DNA from: Aurantiacibacter gangjinensis
GTDB taxonomy: Bacteria; Pseudomonadota; Alphaproteobacteria; Sphingomonadales; Sphingomonadaceae
DNA: 64,000 nt
Direction of reading: 5' to 3'
Assembly (NCBI RefSeq): GCF_001886695.1
Contig: NZ_CP018098.1
Span: 1 to 64,000, forward strand
The notes under the pieces are model-generated. The model saw nothing but the letters and a program-made list of their open reading frames with translations, was not told the origin of the DNA and searched no databases. Numbering within the stretch: position 1 is the stretch's first letter; every line of letters begins with the position of its first letter. Of this stretch, positions 9,334-18,517 are shown one piece after another. The position numbers and the translations under genes are program-made.

Positions 9334-9857
9334 CGAGGCCGTGCCAGCTTCGCGAGTACGGCCGGTACGCACCACAAGACAGCGACGAACAGGACCGGGC
9401 CCCAGTCGGGCGTTCCGGTGAGTTCTGCCACCAGACCCGTCAACAGCACAGCCGCCGCGCCGAGCGTTGCGATCGATGCGAGCCTGCGGCGCATGGCGAT
9501 AGCGGCAATCACGCCTCCACCGGCAATGGCGAGGAAAGCAAGGTTGATCGCTTGCCGCTCGCTGCCCACGATACCGACAGCCAGCGTCGCCCAGATCGTG
9601 AAGACCGCCACCGCCACAAGCAGCGCCATCGCCAGGCGTGACAGCATGCTGCCGGTCATGCGTACAGCCAGCTCCACGCCGATGCCGAGCAGAGCAAGCA
9701 AACAGGCCGCGACGAAGAAATCGCCCGCAGACCACGCGACCTCTTCGGTAAATTGCATGGCGAGCGCGGGAATGGCGAGGATGGCGGCGAGACTACCCCA
9801 TCCGGCGATGCGCCATCCGGTAAGGCGGCGGGCAGGGGCGGTTGTCATATCGGTCAT
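9330..9857 (-). CDS. Small polytopic membrane protein, unknown function
   Basis: The 175-residue product begins [15 protein letters not shown] and consists almost wholly of six predicted membrane segments with short loops. The start at 9857 is set by a strong AAGGAG 6 bases upstream; the longer reading to 9980 crosses that site and is rejected. It is divergent, with 128 bases between, from a membrane-bound winged-helix regulator at 9986, which may control it. I do not recognise a functional family. Confidence 0.85.
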   Translation of the reverse strand: MTDMTTAPARRLTGWRIAGWGSLAAILAIPALAMQFTEEVAWSAGDFFVAACLLALLGIGVELAVRMTGSMLSRLAMALLVAVAVFTIWATLAVGIVGSERQAINLAFLAIAGGGVIAAIAMRRRLASIATLGAAAVLLTGLVAELTGTPDWGPVLFVAVLWCVPAVLAKLARPR

Positions 9858-9985
9858 GTCGGCTCCTTTGACATAAAATCTGTGACCGCGCCTAGCTGCG
9901 CCCCTATGTGAGCGGCATGAGCAATTTCTGAGGAATGGCTGAAATGCTTGGCGTCGGGCAATTGCTGGCCTAGCCATCATGACCG

Positions 9986-10864
9986 ATGACCGAGCAGGGC
10001 GACCCCATTCATTTCGGCGAATTCACACTGCTGCGCACGCAGCGGCAATTGCTGCGCGGTGACAGCGAGATCGAATTGGGCAACCGCTATTTCGATGCGC
10101 TGTTGCTGCTGGTGGAGCGGCGCGGCGAGCTGGTCACGAAGGACGACTTTCTCGGCGCAGTGTGGCGCGGCATCCCTGTCACGGACGAGGCGCTGACCCA
10201 GTGCATCCGCGCGCTGCGCAAGGCGCTGGGCGATGTCGCAGGCGATCCGCGCTTTATCCAGACCGTGCCCAAGCATGGCTATCGCTTCATCGCACCGATT
10301 GCGGATGGCGGCGAAAATACCAGCCCCGCACACGCTGCCGCTCCGCTCGCGCGGCTGGCCGGGGCGTGCACCCTTGCCGGGGCGTTGGCCGGAGCGACAG
10401 GCGGCCTGTTCTACGGCCTTGTGGCATTCGACGGTGAACCCTCCGCAGTGCTCGCCCTCGGTGGCCTGGTCGCCGCGCTGGGAACGATGCTGGCGCAGGC
10501 CGGGATCGGATTGCTCACCGGGATCTCCATCACCGGGGCGACAGGCCCGCTGGAAGGCGCGATCATCGGCGCTGCCTGCGGCGCGGCGGTCTGGGTATCG
10601 CACGCATCGCATCCGGCGCTGATGCGCTGGAGCACAGTCCTGGCGCTTGGCGTATTGGCTGGGCTCGCACTGCATCTTGCGGGAGGGAGTCTGCTCGGCG
10701 GAACGCTGTGGAACCTGCAGCGCGATCTCGGCACGACCGGGCTGGCTTTAGACCAGCTTGGCGGCGGCACGTTTGGCACGAGCGCGCGCATGGCGAGCGC
10801 GGCAATCGAAGCGATGGTCTTCACCGCTGCCATTGCATTTGCGGCGCAAATAGCGCGCAAATAG
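9986..10864 (+). CDS. ToxR/CadC-like membrane-bound winged-helix regulator
   Basis: The 292-residue protein starts with an OmpR/PhoB-type winged-helix DNA-binding domain (about residues 9-101): FDALLLLVERRGELVTKDD, then ALTQCIRALRKALGD, then IQTVPKHGYRF, which is the classical wing end. From about 120 onward it has five to six hydrophobic segments rich in Gly and Ala, with no receiver domain and no large periplasmic domain. This resembles CadC/ToxR regulators that act from the inner membrane, but with a polytopic sensor. It is divergent from the small membrane protein at 9330, its likely target. Confidence 0.88.
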   Translation: MTEQGDPIHFGEFTLLRTQRQLLRGDSEIELGNRYFDALLLLVERRGELVTKDDFLGAVWRGIPVTDEALTQCIRALRKALGDVAGDPRFIQTVPKHGYRFIAPIADGGENTSPAHAAAPLARLAGACTLAGALAGATGGLFYGLVAFDGEPSAVLALGGLVAALGTMLAQAGIGLLTGISITGATGPLEGAIIGAACGAAVWVSHASHPALMRWSTVLALGVLAGLALHLAGGSLLGGTLWNLQRDLGTTGLALDQLGGGTFGTSARMASAAIEAMVFTAAIAFAAQIARK

Positions 10865-10866
10865 CT

Positions 10867-10896
10867 AGGGCGGACCATGCTGCCATGGCCCGCCCT
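10867..10896. terminator. Hairpin between convergent genes
   Basis: AGGGCGG (10867-10873) pairs with CCGCCCT (10890-10896), and CCATG with CATGG inside it, giving a 12-bp stem with one mismatch. It sits between the 3' ends of two convergent genes. There is no T run on either side, so it is only a candidate bidirectional terminator. Confidence 0.4.
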
Positions 10897-10920
10897 TCGC
10901 GTGACGTTTGATTGAAAGGA

Positions 10921-11643
10921 TTACCGCTCGTCGCGGCGCACCGGCTGATCTTCCTCGGCTATCGAAATGCGCACGGTCTCACCCGAATTACCGGGGAAAT
11001 CGGTGAACATGGCTTCCACCAGGTTTGGCACCAGATATTGCAGGCGGTCGGACCGTGATGCGGCCTGCGCGCTGCCCTCGAACAGACGCTCACCCGACGC
11101 AGCATCGTCGATCTTCAAATCGATACCGCTGGTATAGACGGTATAGCTGCGCACATCGGCCCCGCGGTGGAAGAACGGATCGTGCCAGCCATAGCCCCAG
11201 CGGCGGGTCGGCACATAGGCGATGCGCGTACGGCCACGGCGGTCACGGAAGGCTACCGGCCGGCGGAACGTGCCCCAGCTGCCCCAGAACGGATCGTAGG
11301 CACCGAAACCGGCACCGGTCGTGCGGATACGCTCGCGTCCGTCATCGACGCCGTAGTCGAAGCGCACCAGCAGCGTTGCATCTTCGGGCGAAGCGGCCTG
11401 GACATAGCCCAGATCTTCCATCTCATCCTCGACATGGTCGGCATAGAGCGAGAATTCGAGCCCGCCCGCCAGCGCCGGATCGTCTGCCACGACGTAGAAG
11501 CTCTGCCCCTGCGGTGCAGGCAGCTGCGCTTCGAAACGCGATACATCGGCGCGGAAAGGCGTGGCGCAAGCGGCCAAGCCCATGGCCAGCAAGGGAAGCG
11601 TCGCGAACTTGGCGCTGCGCTTCAGGGAAAAGGTCTTCAACAT
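10921..11643 (-). CDS. DUF4136-type lipoprotein
   Basis: The 240-residue product starts MLKTFSLKRSAKF and has a lipoprotein signal ending at LAAC with the lipidated Cys at 26. The body has SFYVVADDPALAGGLEFSLYA, DLGYVQAASPEDATLLVRFDYG and a Tyr/Trp/Arg-rich centre, the pattern of DUF4136 envelope lipoproteins, whose function is unknown. A start at 11790 would put 49 extra residues before the signal peptide and is rejected. It has its own upstream region shared with the divergent DUF805 gene. Confidence 0.88.
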   Translation of the reverse strand: MLKTFSLKRSAKFATLPLLAMGLAACATPFRADVSRFEAQLPAPQGQSFYVVADDPALAGGLEFSLYADHVEDEMEDLGYVQAASPEDATLLVRFDYGVDDGRERIRTTGAGFGAYDPFWGSWGTFRRPVAFRDRRGRTRIAYVPTRRWGYGWHDPFFHRGADVRSYTVYTSGIDLKIDDAASGERLFEGSAQAASRSDRLQYLVPNLVEAMFTDFPGNSGETVRISIAEEDQPVRRDER

Positions 11644-11854
11644 GGTTTTTCTCACATTCAGCAGTGGAAGCACGCGAGGCCCCTCGCTCCAGCGCGCATG
11701 AATTTTCACGATGAAGCGGGTTTTATCAAGGGCCGAGTGAACCGCGATTGAACCGCCACATTGACAAATGTTCAATGAAAACAGCTGCAAGGCCGGGTTT
11801 TATACTCTTTTTCAACTCCGCCGATCTAAACCGGTTCCGCTGAAGGAGGATCAC

Positions 11855-12529
11855 ATGGGTTTCGGCAGTGATGATATCAGCCGCGTGAGTCGCGCAGGCT
11901 ATTGGAAATTCTTCATCGCCAATCTGGTGGCGATCATCGCGCTGATCGGCGTGTGCTTCACCGCCGCAATGAACGGCGAATTGGCGATCGCCATCATCGC
12001 CTTCCTGCTGATCGCGCCCGTGGGAATTTACTTCCGCGTCATCATGATGCGGCGCTGCCGCGATCTGGGTTGGCCGACCTCGCTGCCTTGGATCACCTTC
12101 GGGCTGGGGATCGTCGCCAATTTCTACAGCTTCGGCAGCATTGGCGATGCCAAGGGCGCATTCGCAGGTCTTGGTCTGGCGTGGTTGGTCGGAATGATCG
12201 ATTTCGTGCTGATGATCGTGCTTGGCGTCGTCAAAGGTCGCGAGCCGACCGACTATTCCGCCGTATTCGGCGACGGCCCGGCACTGACGCAGAAGCGAGC
12301 CAAGCACGCTGCTGCAATGCCCTCGACGATTAGCGCGCCGCCGCGCGGCGTAGCCGATGGTGACAGCGATGCGATGGACGATGCCATCGCCCGCGCGCTC
12401 GATAATTATCGCCGGACCGGTTCCGCCGTGGCAGAAGCGCCCGCCGCTTCGCCGCTAGCGCGAAAGGCCGCGCCGGCACCGCGCGCTGCGCCGCCGCGTG
12501 CGGCCGGCTTCGGCCGCAAGATGGTCTAG
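11855..12529 (+). CDS. DUF805-like membrane protein
   Basis: The 224-residue protein has an N-terminal RAGYWKFF motif and a central [11 protein letters not shown] motif, both typical of DUF805 membrane proteins, with about four membrane segments in the first 130 residues. The last 80 residues are a soluble Ala/Pro-rich tail. The start at 11855 has a strong AAGGAGG 6 bases upstream, so the reading from 11768 is rejected. Its stop shares the bases CTAG with the stop of the convergent trpS. Confidence 0.87.
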   Translation: MGFGSDDISRVSRAGYWKFFIANLVAIIALIGVCFTAAMNGELAIAIIAFLLIAPVGIYFRVIMMRRCRDLGWPTSLPWITFGLGIVANFYSFGSIGDAKGAFAGLGLAWLVGMIDFVLMIVLGVVKGREPTDYSAVFGDGPALTQKRAKHAAAMPSTISAPPRGVADGDSDAMDDAIARALDNYRRTGSAVAEAPAASPLARKAAPAPRAAPPRAAGFGRKMV

Positions 12530-13554
12530 CGGCGCGCTTGCCCGCGAACGAGGCCGAGCGCCTCATAAGCGGCATCGAGTGTGGCTGAACCAAGCTCGCG
12601 CGCCTGCGCCGCACCGCGCGCCAGGATCGCGTCCAGCTGTTCACGGTCGTCCTTCATTTCCACGAAGCGGTCGCGGATGGGCGAGAGGGTGGACACCATC
12701 AGGTCCGCCAAAGCGGGCTTGAATTTGCCGAAACCCTCGCCGCCGAAATCGCGCAGGACATCGTCCGGCGTCGTGCCGGAAAGCGCGGCGTAAATGCCGA
12801 CGAGGTTCTGCGCTTCGGCGCGGCCTTCCAGTCCCTCGACATCGCTCGGTAGCGGCTCGGGATCGGTCTTCGCCTTCTTCACCTTTTGCGCCATCGTATC
12901 GGCATCGTCGGTCAGGTTGATGCGGCTCATATCCGACGGGTCGGACTTGCTCATCTTCTTCGTGCCATCGCGCAAGGACATGATCCGCGCGGCGGCAGGC
13001 GGGATGAACGGCTCGGGTAGGGCGAAGACGGGCGCATCATCCGATGCAAAATCGCCGTTGAATTTCTGCGCGATGTCGCGTGCCAGCTCCAGATGCTGCT
13101 TCTGGTCCTCGCCGACCGGAACGTGCGTCGCCTGATATAGCAGAACATCGGCCGCCTGCAGCACGGGATAGCCGAACAGCGCGACGGATTGACCCTCGCG
13201 GTTCTTGCCCGCCTTGTCCTTCCACTGCGTCATGCGATTGAGCCATCCCATCCGCGCGGTACCCATCAACAGCCATTGCAGTTCTGCATGGGCGGGTACT
13301 TGCGCCTGGTTGAACAAAACGCTTTTCGCCGGATCGATGCCGCAGGCGACCAGCGCGGCGGTCATTTCCAGCGTGTGGGCGGAAAGCTGCGCGGGATCGT
13401 GCGGCTGCGAAATGGCGTGCAGGTCCGCCAGGAAGAACAAACATTTGTCACCGGCAGCCATCTCGTCCTGCATGCGCACCCAGTTGCGGATCGCGCCGAG
13501 GTAATTGCCGAGCGTCAGATTGCCGGTGGGCTGGATGCCGGAAACAACGATCAT
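12526..13554 (-). CDS. trpS: Tryptophan-tRNA ligase
   Basis: TrpRS charges tRNA-Trp. The 342-residue class I synthetase has its HIGH-type motif as [10 protein letters not shown] (about 9-18) and KMSKS at about 200-204, with MTQWKDK and [13 protein letters not shown] between. The start at 13554 gives [12 protein letters not shown], the usual N-terminus; the longer reading to 13848 overlaps murJ and is rejected. The ATG overlaps the murJ stop (ATGA), so the two are probably translationally coupled. Confidence 0.98.
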   Translation of the reverse strand: MIVVSGIQPTGNLTLGNYLGAIRNWVRMQDEMAAGDKCLFFLADLHAISQPHDPAQLSAHTLEMTAALVACGIDPAKSVLFNQAQVPAHAELQWLLMGTARMGWLNRMTQWKDKAGKNREGQSVALFGYPVLQAADVLLYQATHVPVGEDQKQHLELARDIAQKFNGDFASDDAPVFALPEPFIPPAAARIMSLRDGTKKMSKSDPSDMSRINLTDDADTMAQKVKKAKTDPEPLPSDVEGLEGRAEAQNLVGIYAALSGTTPDDVLRDFGGEGFGKFKPALADLMVSTLSPIRDRFVEMKDDREQLDAILARGAAQARELGSATLDAAYEALGLVRGQARR

Positions 13555-15149
13555 GATTTGGTCGGGTCTTTCTTGGTCATGAAAATGGCGATGCGCTGCC
13601 TGCTGACGGCGCCGAGCGCGAAGGCCGCGCCGAAATAGACGATGACGGCGCAGGCGACCAGTGCAGCCAGCGCTGCCAGCTGTTCCAGGACGCCTGCATC
13701 GTAAAGCGGGGTCAGCAGATCGCGCGTGTAATAGAGCGCCGCGCCCATGGCGATGGCGGCCAAAAGCTGGCGGGCGAGGCGCCCGAGCAGCGGCCAGTCG
13801 AGCCGATAATAGCCGCGAACGCGCAGCACGACGTACAGAATCGCGCAATTGAGCCAGGCGCCGATGGCGCTCGCCGCCGCCACGCCTTCCACGCCGAAGC
13901 GCTGGAGGAAGGCGATGTTGAAGCCGATGAAGACGGCCAGCGCAGCAAAGGCGGCATAGACGGGCGTCTTGGTGTCCGAGCGGGCATAGAAGCTGGGCAC
14001 CAGCACCTTTACCAGCACATAGGCCGGTAGGCCCGCCACCAGCACGGCGAGTACGCCGCCGGTCATCGCCGCATCCTCTGCATCGAAGCGGCCGCCGCCG
14101 AAGATCATAGTGATGAACGGCACTGCACAGATGGAAAGGGCGACGGCGGCAGGGAGGGTCAGCAGCATGCCAAGTTCGATGGCATTGGACTGGATGCGCG
14201 CCGCGCCGTCGCGGTCGTTAGCGCCGACGAATTTGGAAAGGCTCGGCAGTATGGCGGTGGACAGCGCGATGCCGATAATGCCCAGCGGCAACTGGTTCAG
14301 CCGGTCAGCATAGTTCATCCAGCTGACCGCGCTGCCTTCCAGCTGGTTGAGGAAATAGACCTGCAGCAGGGTATTGATCTGGTATGCGCCGCCGCCGATT
14401 GCTGCCGGGAGCGCAATCCAGCCGAGCCGCTTAACCTCCGGCGTCACCTTGGGCCGTGTGAACCAGCGCGGGCGGAATCCTTCGACATGCGCCCAATAGA
14501 GCAGCCAGCCCAGTTGCAGCACACCCGCAACCGGTATGGCCCAAGCGACGACATAGCCTTTCAGCAACACGTCGCCTTCGGCGCCGTAGCTGGTCTGCAA
14601 ATAGAGCAGCGCTCCGATCAGCACGATGTTGAAGATGATCGGGAAACTCGCGCCCGGTCCGAAGCGCGAGACGGAATTGAGCATGCCGGTCAGCAGCGTC
14701 ACCACGCTGACGAGCAGGATGTAGGGGAACATGATCCGCGCGAAATCGATCGAATAATCGAGCTTTTCCGGCGTGATATCGTCGTCGGACAGCAGCCGGA
14801 TGACGCCGGGCATGGCGATCTGGAAGATAGCCGTCAGCAGGATCAGCGCGGGCACGAAAACGCTGATGACATCCTGCGAGAAGCTGCGCGCCTGCTCCAG
14901 CCCGGTCTCGCCGGCTTCGTTCGTCTCGGCGTGGAGGCGCTTGGAGAACATGGGCACGAAGGCAGCGGAAAAGGCGCCCTCCGCGAAAAGGCGCCGGAAC
15001 ACGTTGGGGATGATTAGCGCCTGAAACCAGGCATCGGTCACTTCATTTGCGCCGAGCACGCGGCTGAAGATCATCTCGCGCGCAAGGCCCGCCACCCGGC
15101 TCACCATGGTGAGCGAGCCGATCGTGCCGACATTCTTGAGCAGGCTCAT
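13551..15149 (-). CDS. murJ: Lipid II flippase MurJ
   Basis: MurJ moves lipid II across the inner membrane for peptidoglycan synthesis and belongs to the MOP exporter superfamily. The 532-residue protein has about 14 membrane segments. Its N-terminus ([20 protein letters not shown], then [25 protein letters not shown] split across about 39-62) contains the conserved Asp and Arg residues of MurJ. It is upstream of trpS with a 4-base overlap and downstream of secB. Confidence 0.96.
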   Translation of the reverse strand: MSLLKNVGTIGSLTMVSRVAGLAREMIFSRVLGANEVTDAWFQALIIPNVFRRLFAEGAFSAAFVPMFSKRLHAETNEAGETGLEQARSFSQDVISVFVPALILLTAIFQIAMPGVIRLLSDDDITPEKLDYSIDFARIMFPYILLVSVVTLLTGMLNSVSRFGPGASFPIIFNIVLIGALLYLQTSYGAEGDVLLKGYVVAWAIPVAGVLQLGWLLYWAHVEGFRPRWFTRPKVTPEVKRLGWIALPAAIGGGAYQINTLLQVYFLNQLEGSAVSWMNYADRLNQLPLGIIGIALSTAILPSLSKFVGANDRDGAARIQSNAIELGMLLTLPAAVALSICAVPFITMIFGGGRFDAEDAAMTGGVLAVLVAGLPAYVLVKVLVPSFYARSDTKTPVYAAFAALAVFIGFNIAFLQRFGVEGVAAASAIGAWLNCAILYVVLRVRGYYRLDWPLLGRLARQLLAAIAMGAALYYTRDLLTPLYDAGVLEQLAALAALVACAVIVYFGAAFALGAVSRQRIAIFMTKKDPTKS

Positions 15150-15180
15150 GCTAGCGCGCTCCCAAGAACGACCGCTCGCG

Positions 15181-15240
15181 CTGAGCTTGTCGAAGTGCGG
15201 GCGCAGTATCGCATGACATTTCGTCCTTCGACAGGCTCAG
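15181..15240. repeat. Inverted pair of family B palindromic repeats
   Basis: CTGAGCTTGTCGAAG (15181-15195) faces CTTCGACAGGCTCAG (15226-15240), about 30 bases apart, in the 106-base gap between secB and murJ. The outer bases also pair in part. The same inverted arrangement is found at 5856-5929. Confidence 0.75.
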
Positions 15241-15255
15241 GACGAACGGAGGCGC

Positions 15256-15789
15256 CTATGCTTCGCCGCCAGCAGGCGCTTCGGCGGCCTGTCCGGCTGC
15301 TTCGGCAGCGCGCTTCTGCTGCAGCTGCTGGACGTAGAGACCGTTGAAATCGATGGGATCGAGCATCAGCGGCTGGAAGCCTGCGTCGCGGATGGCATCG
15401 GATACTACGCGGCGTGCGAAGGGGAACAGCATGCGCGGCGCTTCGGCATAGAGGAAAGCGTGCGCCTGTTCCTCGCGCATGTTGCGAAGGCCGACCAGGC
15501 CGCAATAGGTCAGGTCGACGATATAGGCGGTGCCTTCTTCGGCCTTGGCGGTCACCGTGATGCGCAGACCCAGCTCGGTCACTTCCTCGCTCACCTTGGT
15601 CGCGGCGATGTTGAACTGCACATCCATCTGCGGCGCGTCTTTCCAGCGGAAGGATTGCGGCGCTTTCGGGTTCTCGACCGACAGATCCTTCACATATTGC
15701 GAGATGATGCCCGCGGTGGGCGCGGTGTCGGCACCATTGCCCGCAGGTGCTGCATCCAGATCGGTGAGAACGTCGTTTTCGTCGGCCAT
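15256..15789 (-). CDS. secB: Protein-export chaperone SecB
   Basis: SecB keeps pre-proteins unfolded and delivers them to SecA. The 177-residue protein has a short acidic N-terminal extension, then YVKDLSVENPKAP, the conserved YCGLVGLRNM region and a FPFARRVVSDAIRDAGFQPL segment, all typical of alphaproteobacterial SecB. The start at 15789 gives MADENDVL; the reading from 15900 is rejected. It is divergent from the Tim44-like gene, a synteny common near dnaA in alphaproteobacteria. Confidence 0.97.
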   Translation of the reverse strand: MADENDVLTDLDAAPAGNGADTAPTAGIISQYVKDLSVENPKAPQSFRWKDAPQMDVQFNIAATKVSEEVTELGLRITVTAKAEEGTAYIVDLTYCGLVGLRNMREEQAHAFLYAEAPRMLFPFARRVVSDAIRDAGFQPLMLDPIDFNGLYVQQLQQKRAAEAAGQAAEAPAGGEA

Positions 15790-16046
15790 GATGTAAGTGT
15801 CTTTCGATTCGGTTGGAGCGCCGCTTGCATTGCGCAGCGCTGGGATAAAATGCCGGGCGCGCCTACCACCCCTGCCTGCCGCTCGCAATGGTCCGCGCAT
15901 AGCACGTTGCGAGACGAAAGTGGGTGTTGCCGCGAGGTTTCAGGACCCGGTAAGGCGCTTGTTCATTTGATATTGCATACTATCTGGTTCACTATGGCCG
16001 CCAAGGCGCGCTGCACGCCGGTTTTGCAGGCAGATTAGGAAGATTT

Positions 16047-16709
16047 GTGGGTACCATCGCTGAAATCGTCATCCTTGCCATGATCGCAGCCTTTCTGGGC
16101 ATGCGCCTCTATTCCGTGCTGGGCCGCAAGGCGGAGCATGAGGAAGAGATCATTCAAGGCCGTTTCAAGCAGGAAGAGGAAGCGCGCGACGTGCCTCCGC
16201 CCACAGCCACTGGCGCCGATTCTGCCCGCGTGGAGCCGGTGATCGCAGGCTTTCCGCCCGCTATCGAGCGGGGCCTGCGCGAGATTTCCACGGCAGACCG
16301 CAATTTCGAACTCATCGGCTTCATGGAAGGCGCGAAAGGCGCGTATGAAGTCGTGCTCGAAGCGTTCTGGCAGGGCGACAAGGAAGAGCTGCGCGAACTG
16401 TGCGACGATGATGTATATCAAAGCTTCGCCGCCGCCATCGATGAGCGTGAGGCCATGGGCGTCACGCTGGATAACAAGCTGATCCGGATCGAAGACAGCA
16501 CTGTCCATTCCGCCCAGCTCGACGGCAAGATCGCTCGCATTGCGGTGATCTTCGTGTCCGACATCGCCAGCGTCACGCGCGACAAGGATGGCAATGTCAT
16601 CGCCGGTTCGCTGGACGACGCGGTCGAGAGCCGCGACATCTGGACCTTCAGCCGCGACATCCGCAGCGACAATCCGCAGTGGCTGCTCGACGAGACCGAC
16701 ATCGGCTGA
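16047..16709 (+). CDS. Tim44/TimA-family membrane-associated protein
   Basis: The 220-residue protein has an N-terminal hydrophobic segment (about residues 4-24), a charged linker, and from about 75 a domain matching the Tim44-like fold (ISTADRNFELIGFMEGAKGA, then LCDDDVYQSF). Bacterial relatives are membrane proteins of unclear role; the mitochondrial relative works in protein import. The start is GTG at 16047 with AGGA about 7 bases upstream. It leads an operon with mltA and smr. Confidence 0.9.
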   Translation: MGTIAEIVILAMIAAFLGMRLYSVLGRKAEHEEEIIQGRFKQEEEARDVPPPTATGADSARVEPVIAGFPPAIERGLREISTADRNFELIGFMEGAKGAYEVVLEAFWQGDKEELRELCDDDVYQSFAAAIDEREAMGVTLDNKLIRIEDSTVHSAQLDGKIARIAVIFVSDIASVTRDKDGNVIAGSLDDAVESRDIWTFSRDIRSDNPQWLLDETDIG

Positions 16710-16722
16710 TAGCTGGACGGGC

Positions 16723-17907
16723 ATGACCAAGGCCCGCTTCCTTTCGCTTATCCTTGCAGGATCGCTTGCGGCCTGCGGGCCCATCATCCCGCAGGGAAGC
16801 GCGCCTGCGCCTGTAGTGCCGCCCGCCGCAACGGGCGCGACCGCTGCGCTGCTGGGGGCCGCGCTTGCACCTTCGGTCGATCTGCAGGCATTCGGCAATG
16901 CCGAATTGGCCGCCGATTTCGATGCTTTCCTGCTGTCCTGCCCTGTCGCCACCAGCCGCGAAGACGTCTCCGGCCTCACGCGGCCTGCCGATTGGGAGGC
17001 CCCATGCAATGCCGCGGCTGGCTGGCCTCGCGAGCGGGCTGCCGAGTTCTTCAACACGCAGTTCACACCTGTGCGTGTCGGCAGCGGAGAAGCCTTTGCC
17101 ACCGGCTATTTCGAGCCTGAAATAGCAGGCAGCCGTACTCGCCGTTTCACAAGTGACCTGCCGGTCTACGGCATGCCCGCCGATCTGGAGCGTTGCTGGC
17201 GCGAAGACATCGCCGAGAGCGAGCGTACAGGCCGCGCACCGCTCAGTCGCCGCCTGCCAGACGGGCGCTGCGTCGAATATGATACTCGCGCCGAGATCGA
17301 GGACGGCTCGCTGGAAGGCCGGGCACCGGTGATTGGCTATGCTGCCGACCCGATCGAATTTTTCTTTCTGCAGATCCAGGGTTCGGGACGCCTGGCAGAC
17401 GCCAATGGCGAAGTGCTGCGCATCGGTTATGCCGGGCAGAACGGCCACGGCTATACCGGCATCGGCCGCGTCATGCGCGAGCGCGGCCTGATCGGCGACG
17501 GCACGCCTTACGCCACATCCATGCAGGGCATCATCGCCTTTCTGCGCGACCATCCGGAGCAGGGGCGCGCCATCATGCGCGAAAACGAAAGCTGGGTGTT
17601 CTTCCGCGAGCTGACGGGCGAAGGGCCGATCGGCTCTATCGGTGTGCCCGTGCGCGCGCGGCAGGCCGTGGCGGTCGATCCGAAATACGTGCCCTATGGC
17701 GCGCCGGTGATCCTCGATCTCGACCGCGACATCGCGGACGGACTGTGGATCGCGCAGGATACAGGCGGCGCCATTCGCGGCGCGAACCGTTTCGATACGT
17801 TCTGGGGCGCTGGCGCGGATGCGCGCGAGATTGCCGGCGGAATGAGTTCGCGCGGGCAGGCCGTGGTGCTTTTACCGGTAGCGGCCGCCGCCCGACTTTC
17901 GCGATGA
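16723..17907 (+). CDS. mltA: Membrane-bound lytic murein transglycosylase A
   Basis: MltA cleaves the glycan strand of peptidoglycan, leaving 1,6-anhydromuramic acid. The 394-residue protein has a lipoprotein signal ending LAAC (Cys18), the MltA domain (FEPEIAGSR, then FFLQIQGSGRL) and the C-terminal 3D domain with the catalytic aspartate (AVDPKYVPYGAPVILD, then AQDTGGAIRGANRFDTFWG). The start at 16723 lies 13 bases after the Tim44-like gene. Its stop overlaps the smr start (ATGA). Confidence 0.96.
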   Translation: MTKARFLSLILAGSLAACGPIIPQGSAPAPVVPPAATGATAALLGAALAPSVDLQAFGNAELAADFDAFLLSCPVATSREDVSGLTRPADWEAPCNAAAGWPRERAAEFFNTQFTPVRVGSGEAFATGYFEPEIAGSRTRRFTSDLPVYGMPADLERCWREDIAESERTGRAPLSRRLPDGRCVEYDTRAEIEDGSLEGRAPVIGYAADPIEFFFLQIQGSGRLADANGEVLRIGYAGQNGHGYTGIGRVMRERGLIGDGTPYATSMQGIIAFLRDHPEQGRAIMRENESWVFFRELTGEGPIGSIGVPVRARQAVAVDPKYVPYGAPVILDLDRDIADGLWIAQDTGGAIRGANRFDTFWGAGADAREIAGGMSSRGQAVVLLPVAAAARLSR

Positions 17908-18491
17908 GCGCGCCGCCGCGCGGTCTCAGCGCGTCGGAAGCGGAGGCGTGGGCGAAGCTGGCGAAGACCGTGACCCCGCTCGACAAAATTCCTCCCCCGA
18001 TGGGGGAGGGGGACCAGCCACAGGCTGGTGGAGGAACCCCCTCGGAAACGGCTGCAAAACAATCAGCCCCGCGCAAGCCCGTAACGGCGCCCCTCCGCCC
18101 CGGACCTACGGTCGGCGGTCCCCCTACCCGGATTGGGGAGGACCGAGGCGGTCTCGACTCCCACTGGGAACGCCGCCTATCCCGCGATGGCACCCAGCCC
18201 GATTTCACGCTCGATCTGCATGGCCACACGCTCGACCAGGCCTATCGCCGCCTCGATGCGGGGATCACCCAGGCCAAGGCGATGGGCGCCCGGCTGGTGC
18301 TGGTGGTGACCGGCAAGCCGCGCCCGGTCGACGCGGCGGACCGCGGCGCGAAGCGCGGGGCGATCCGCGCGAAAATCCTCGACTGGCTGGCGGCGGGCCA
18401 GCACGCGCCGGACATCGCTGCGATCAAAAAAGCGCACCGCCGCCATGGTGGCGACGGTGCGCTATACCTGGTGCTGCGCCGGAGCCGATAG
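17904..18491 (+). CDS. Smr/MutS2 C-terminal-domain protein
   Basis: The 195-residue protein carries a C-terminal Smr domain (about residues 95-195): FTLDLHGHTLDQAYRRL, then LVLVVTGKPRP, and a C-terminal GDGALYLVLRR. Smr domains are nucleases or nucleic-acid-binding modules; stand-alone members have unclear roles. The start at 17904 overlaps mltA by 4 bases. The linker (about residues 28-80) is encoded by a run of palindromic repeats read in frame, described separately. Confidence 0.92.
   Translation: MSAPPRGLSASEAEAWAKLAKTVTPLDKIPPPMGEGDQPQAGGGTPSETAAKQSAPRKPVTAPLRPGPTVGGPPTRIGEDRGGLDSHWERRLSRDGTQPDFTLDLHGHTLDQAYRRLDAGITQAKAMGARLVLVVTGKPRPVDAADRGAKRGAIRAKILDWLAAGQHAPDIAAIKKAHRRHGGDGALYLVLRRSR
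17991..18028 (+). repeat. Palindromic repeat inside the smr coding region
   Basis: Two adjacent hairpins lie in the reading frame: CCTCCCCC-gat-GGGGGAGG (17991-18009) and CCAGCC-aca-GGCTGG (18014-18028). They encode PPPMGEGDQPQAGG in the linker before the Smr domain. Related pyrimidine/purine-rich sequence continues to about 18145. The pattern resembles intergenic palindromic repeats of alphaproteobacteria and looks like an in-frame insertion. Confidence 0.65.
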
Positions 18492-18517
18492 GCGCTTGGC
18501 GCACCGGGCATTACCGA

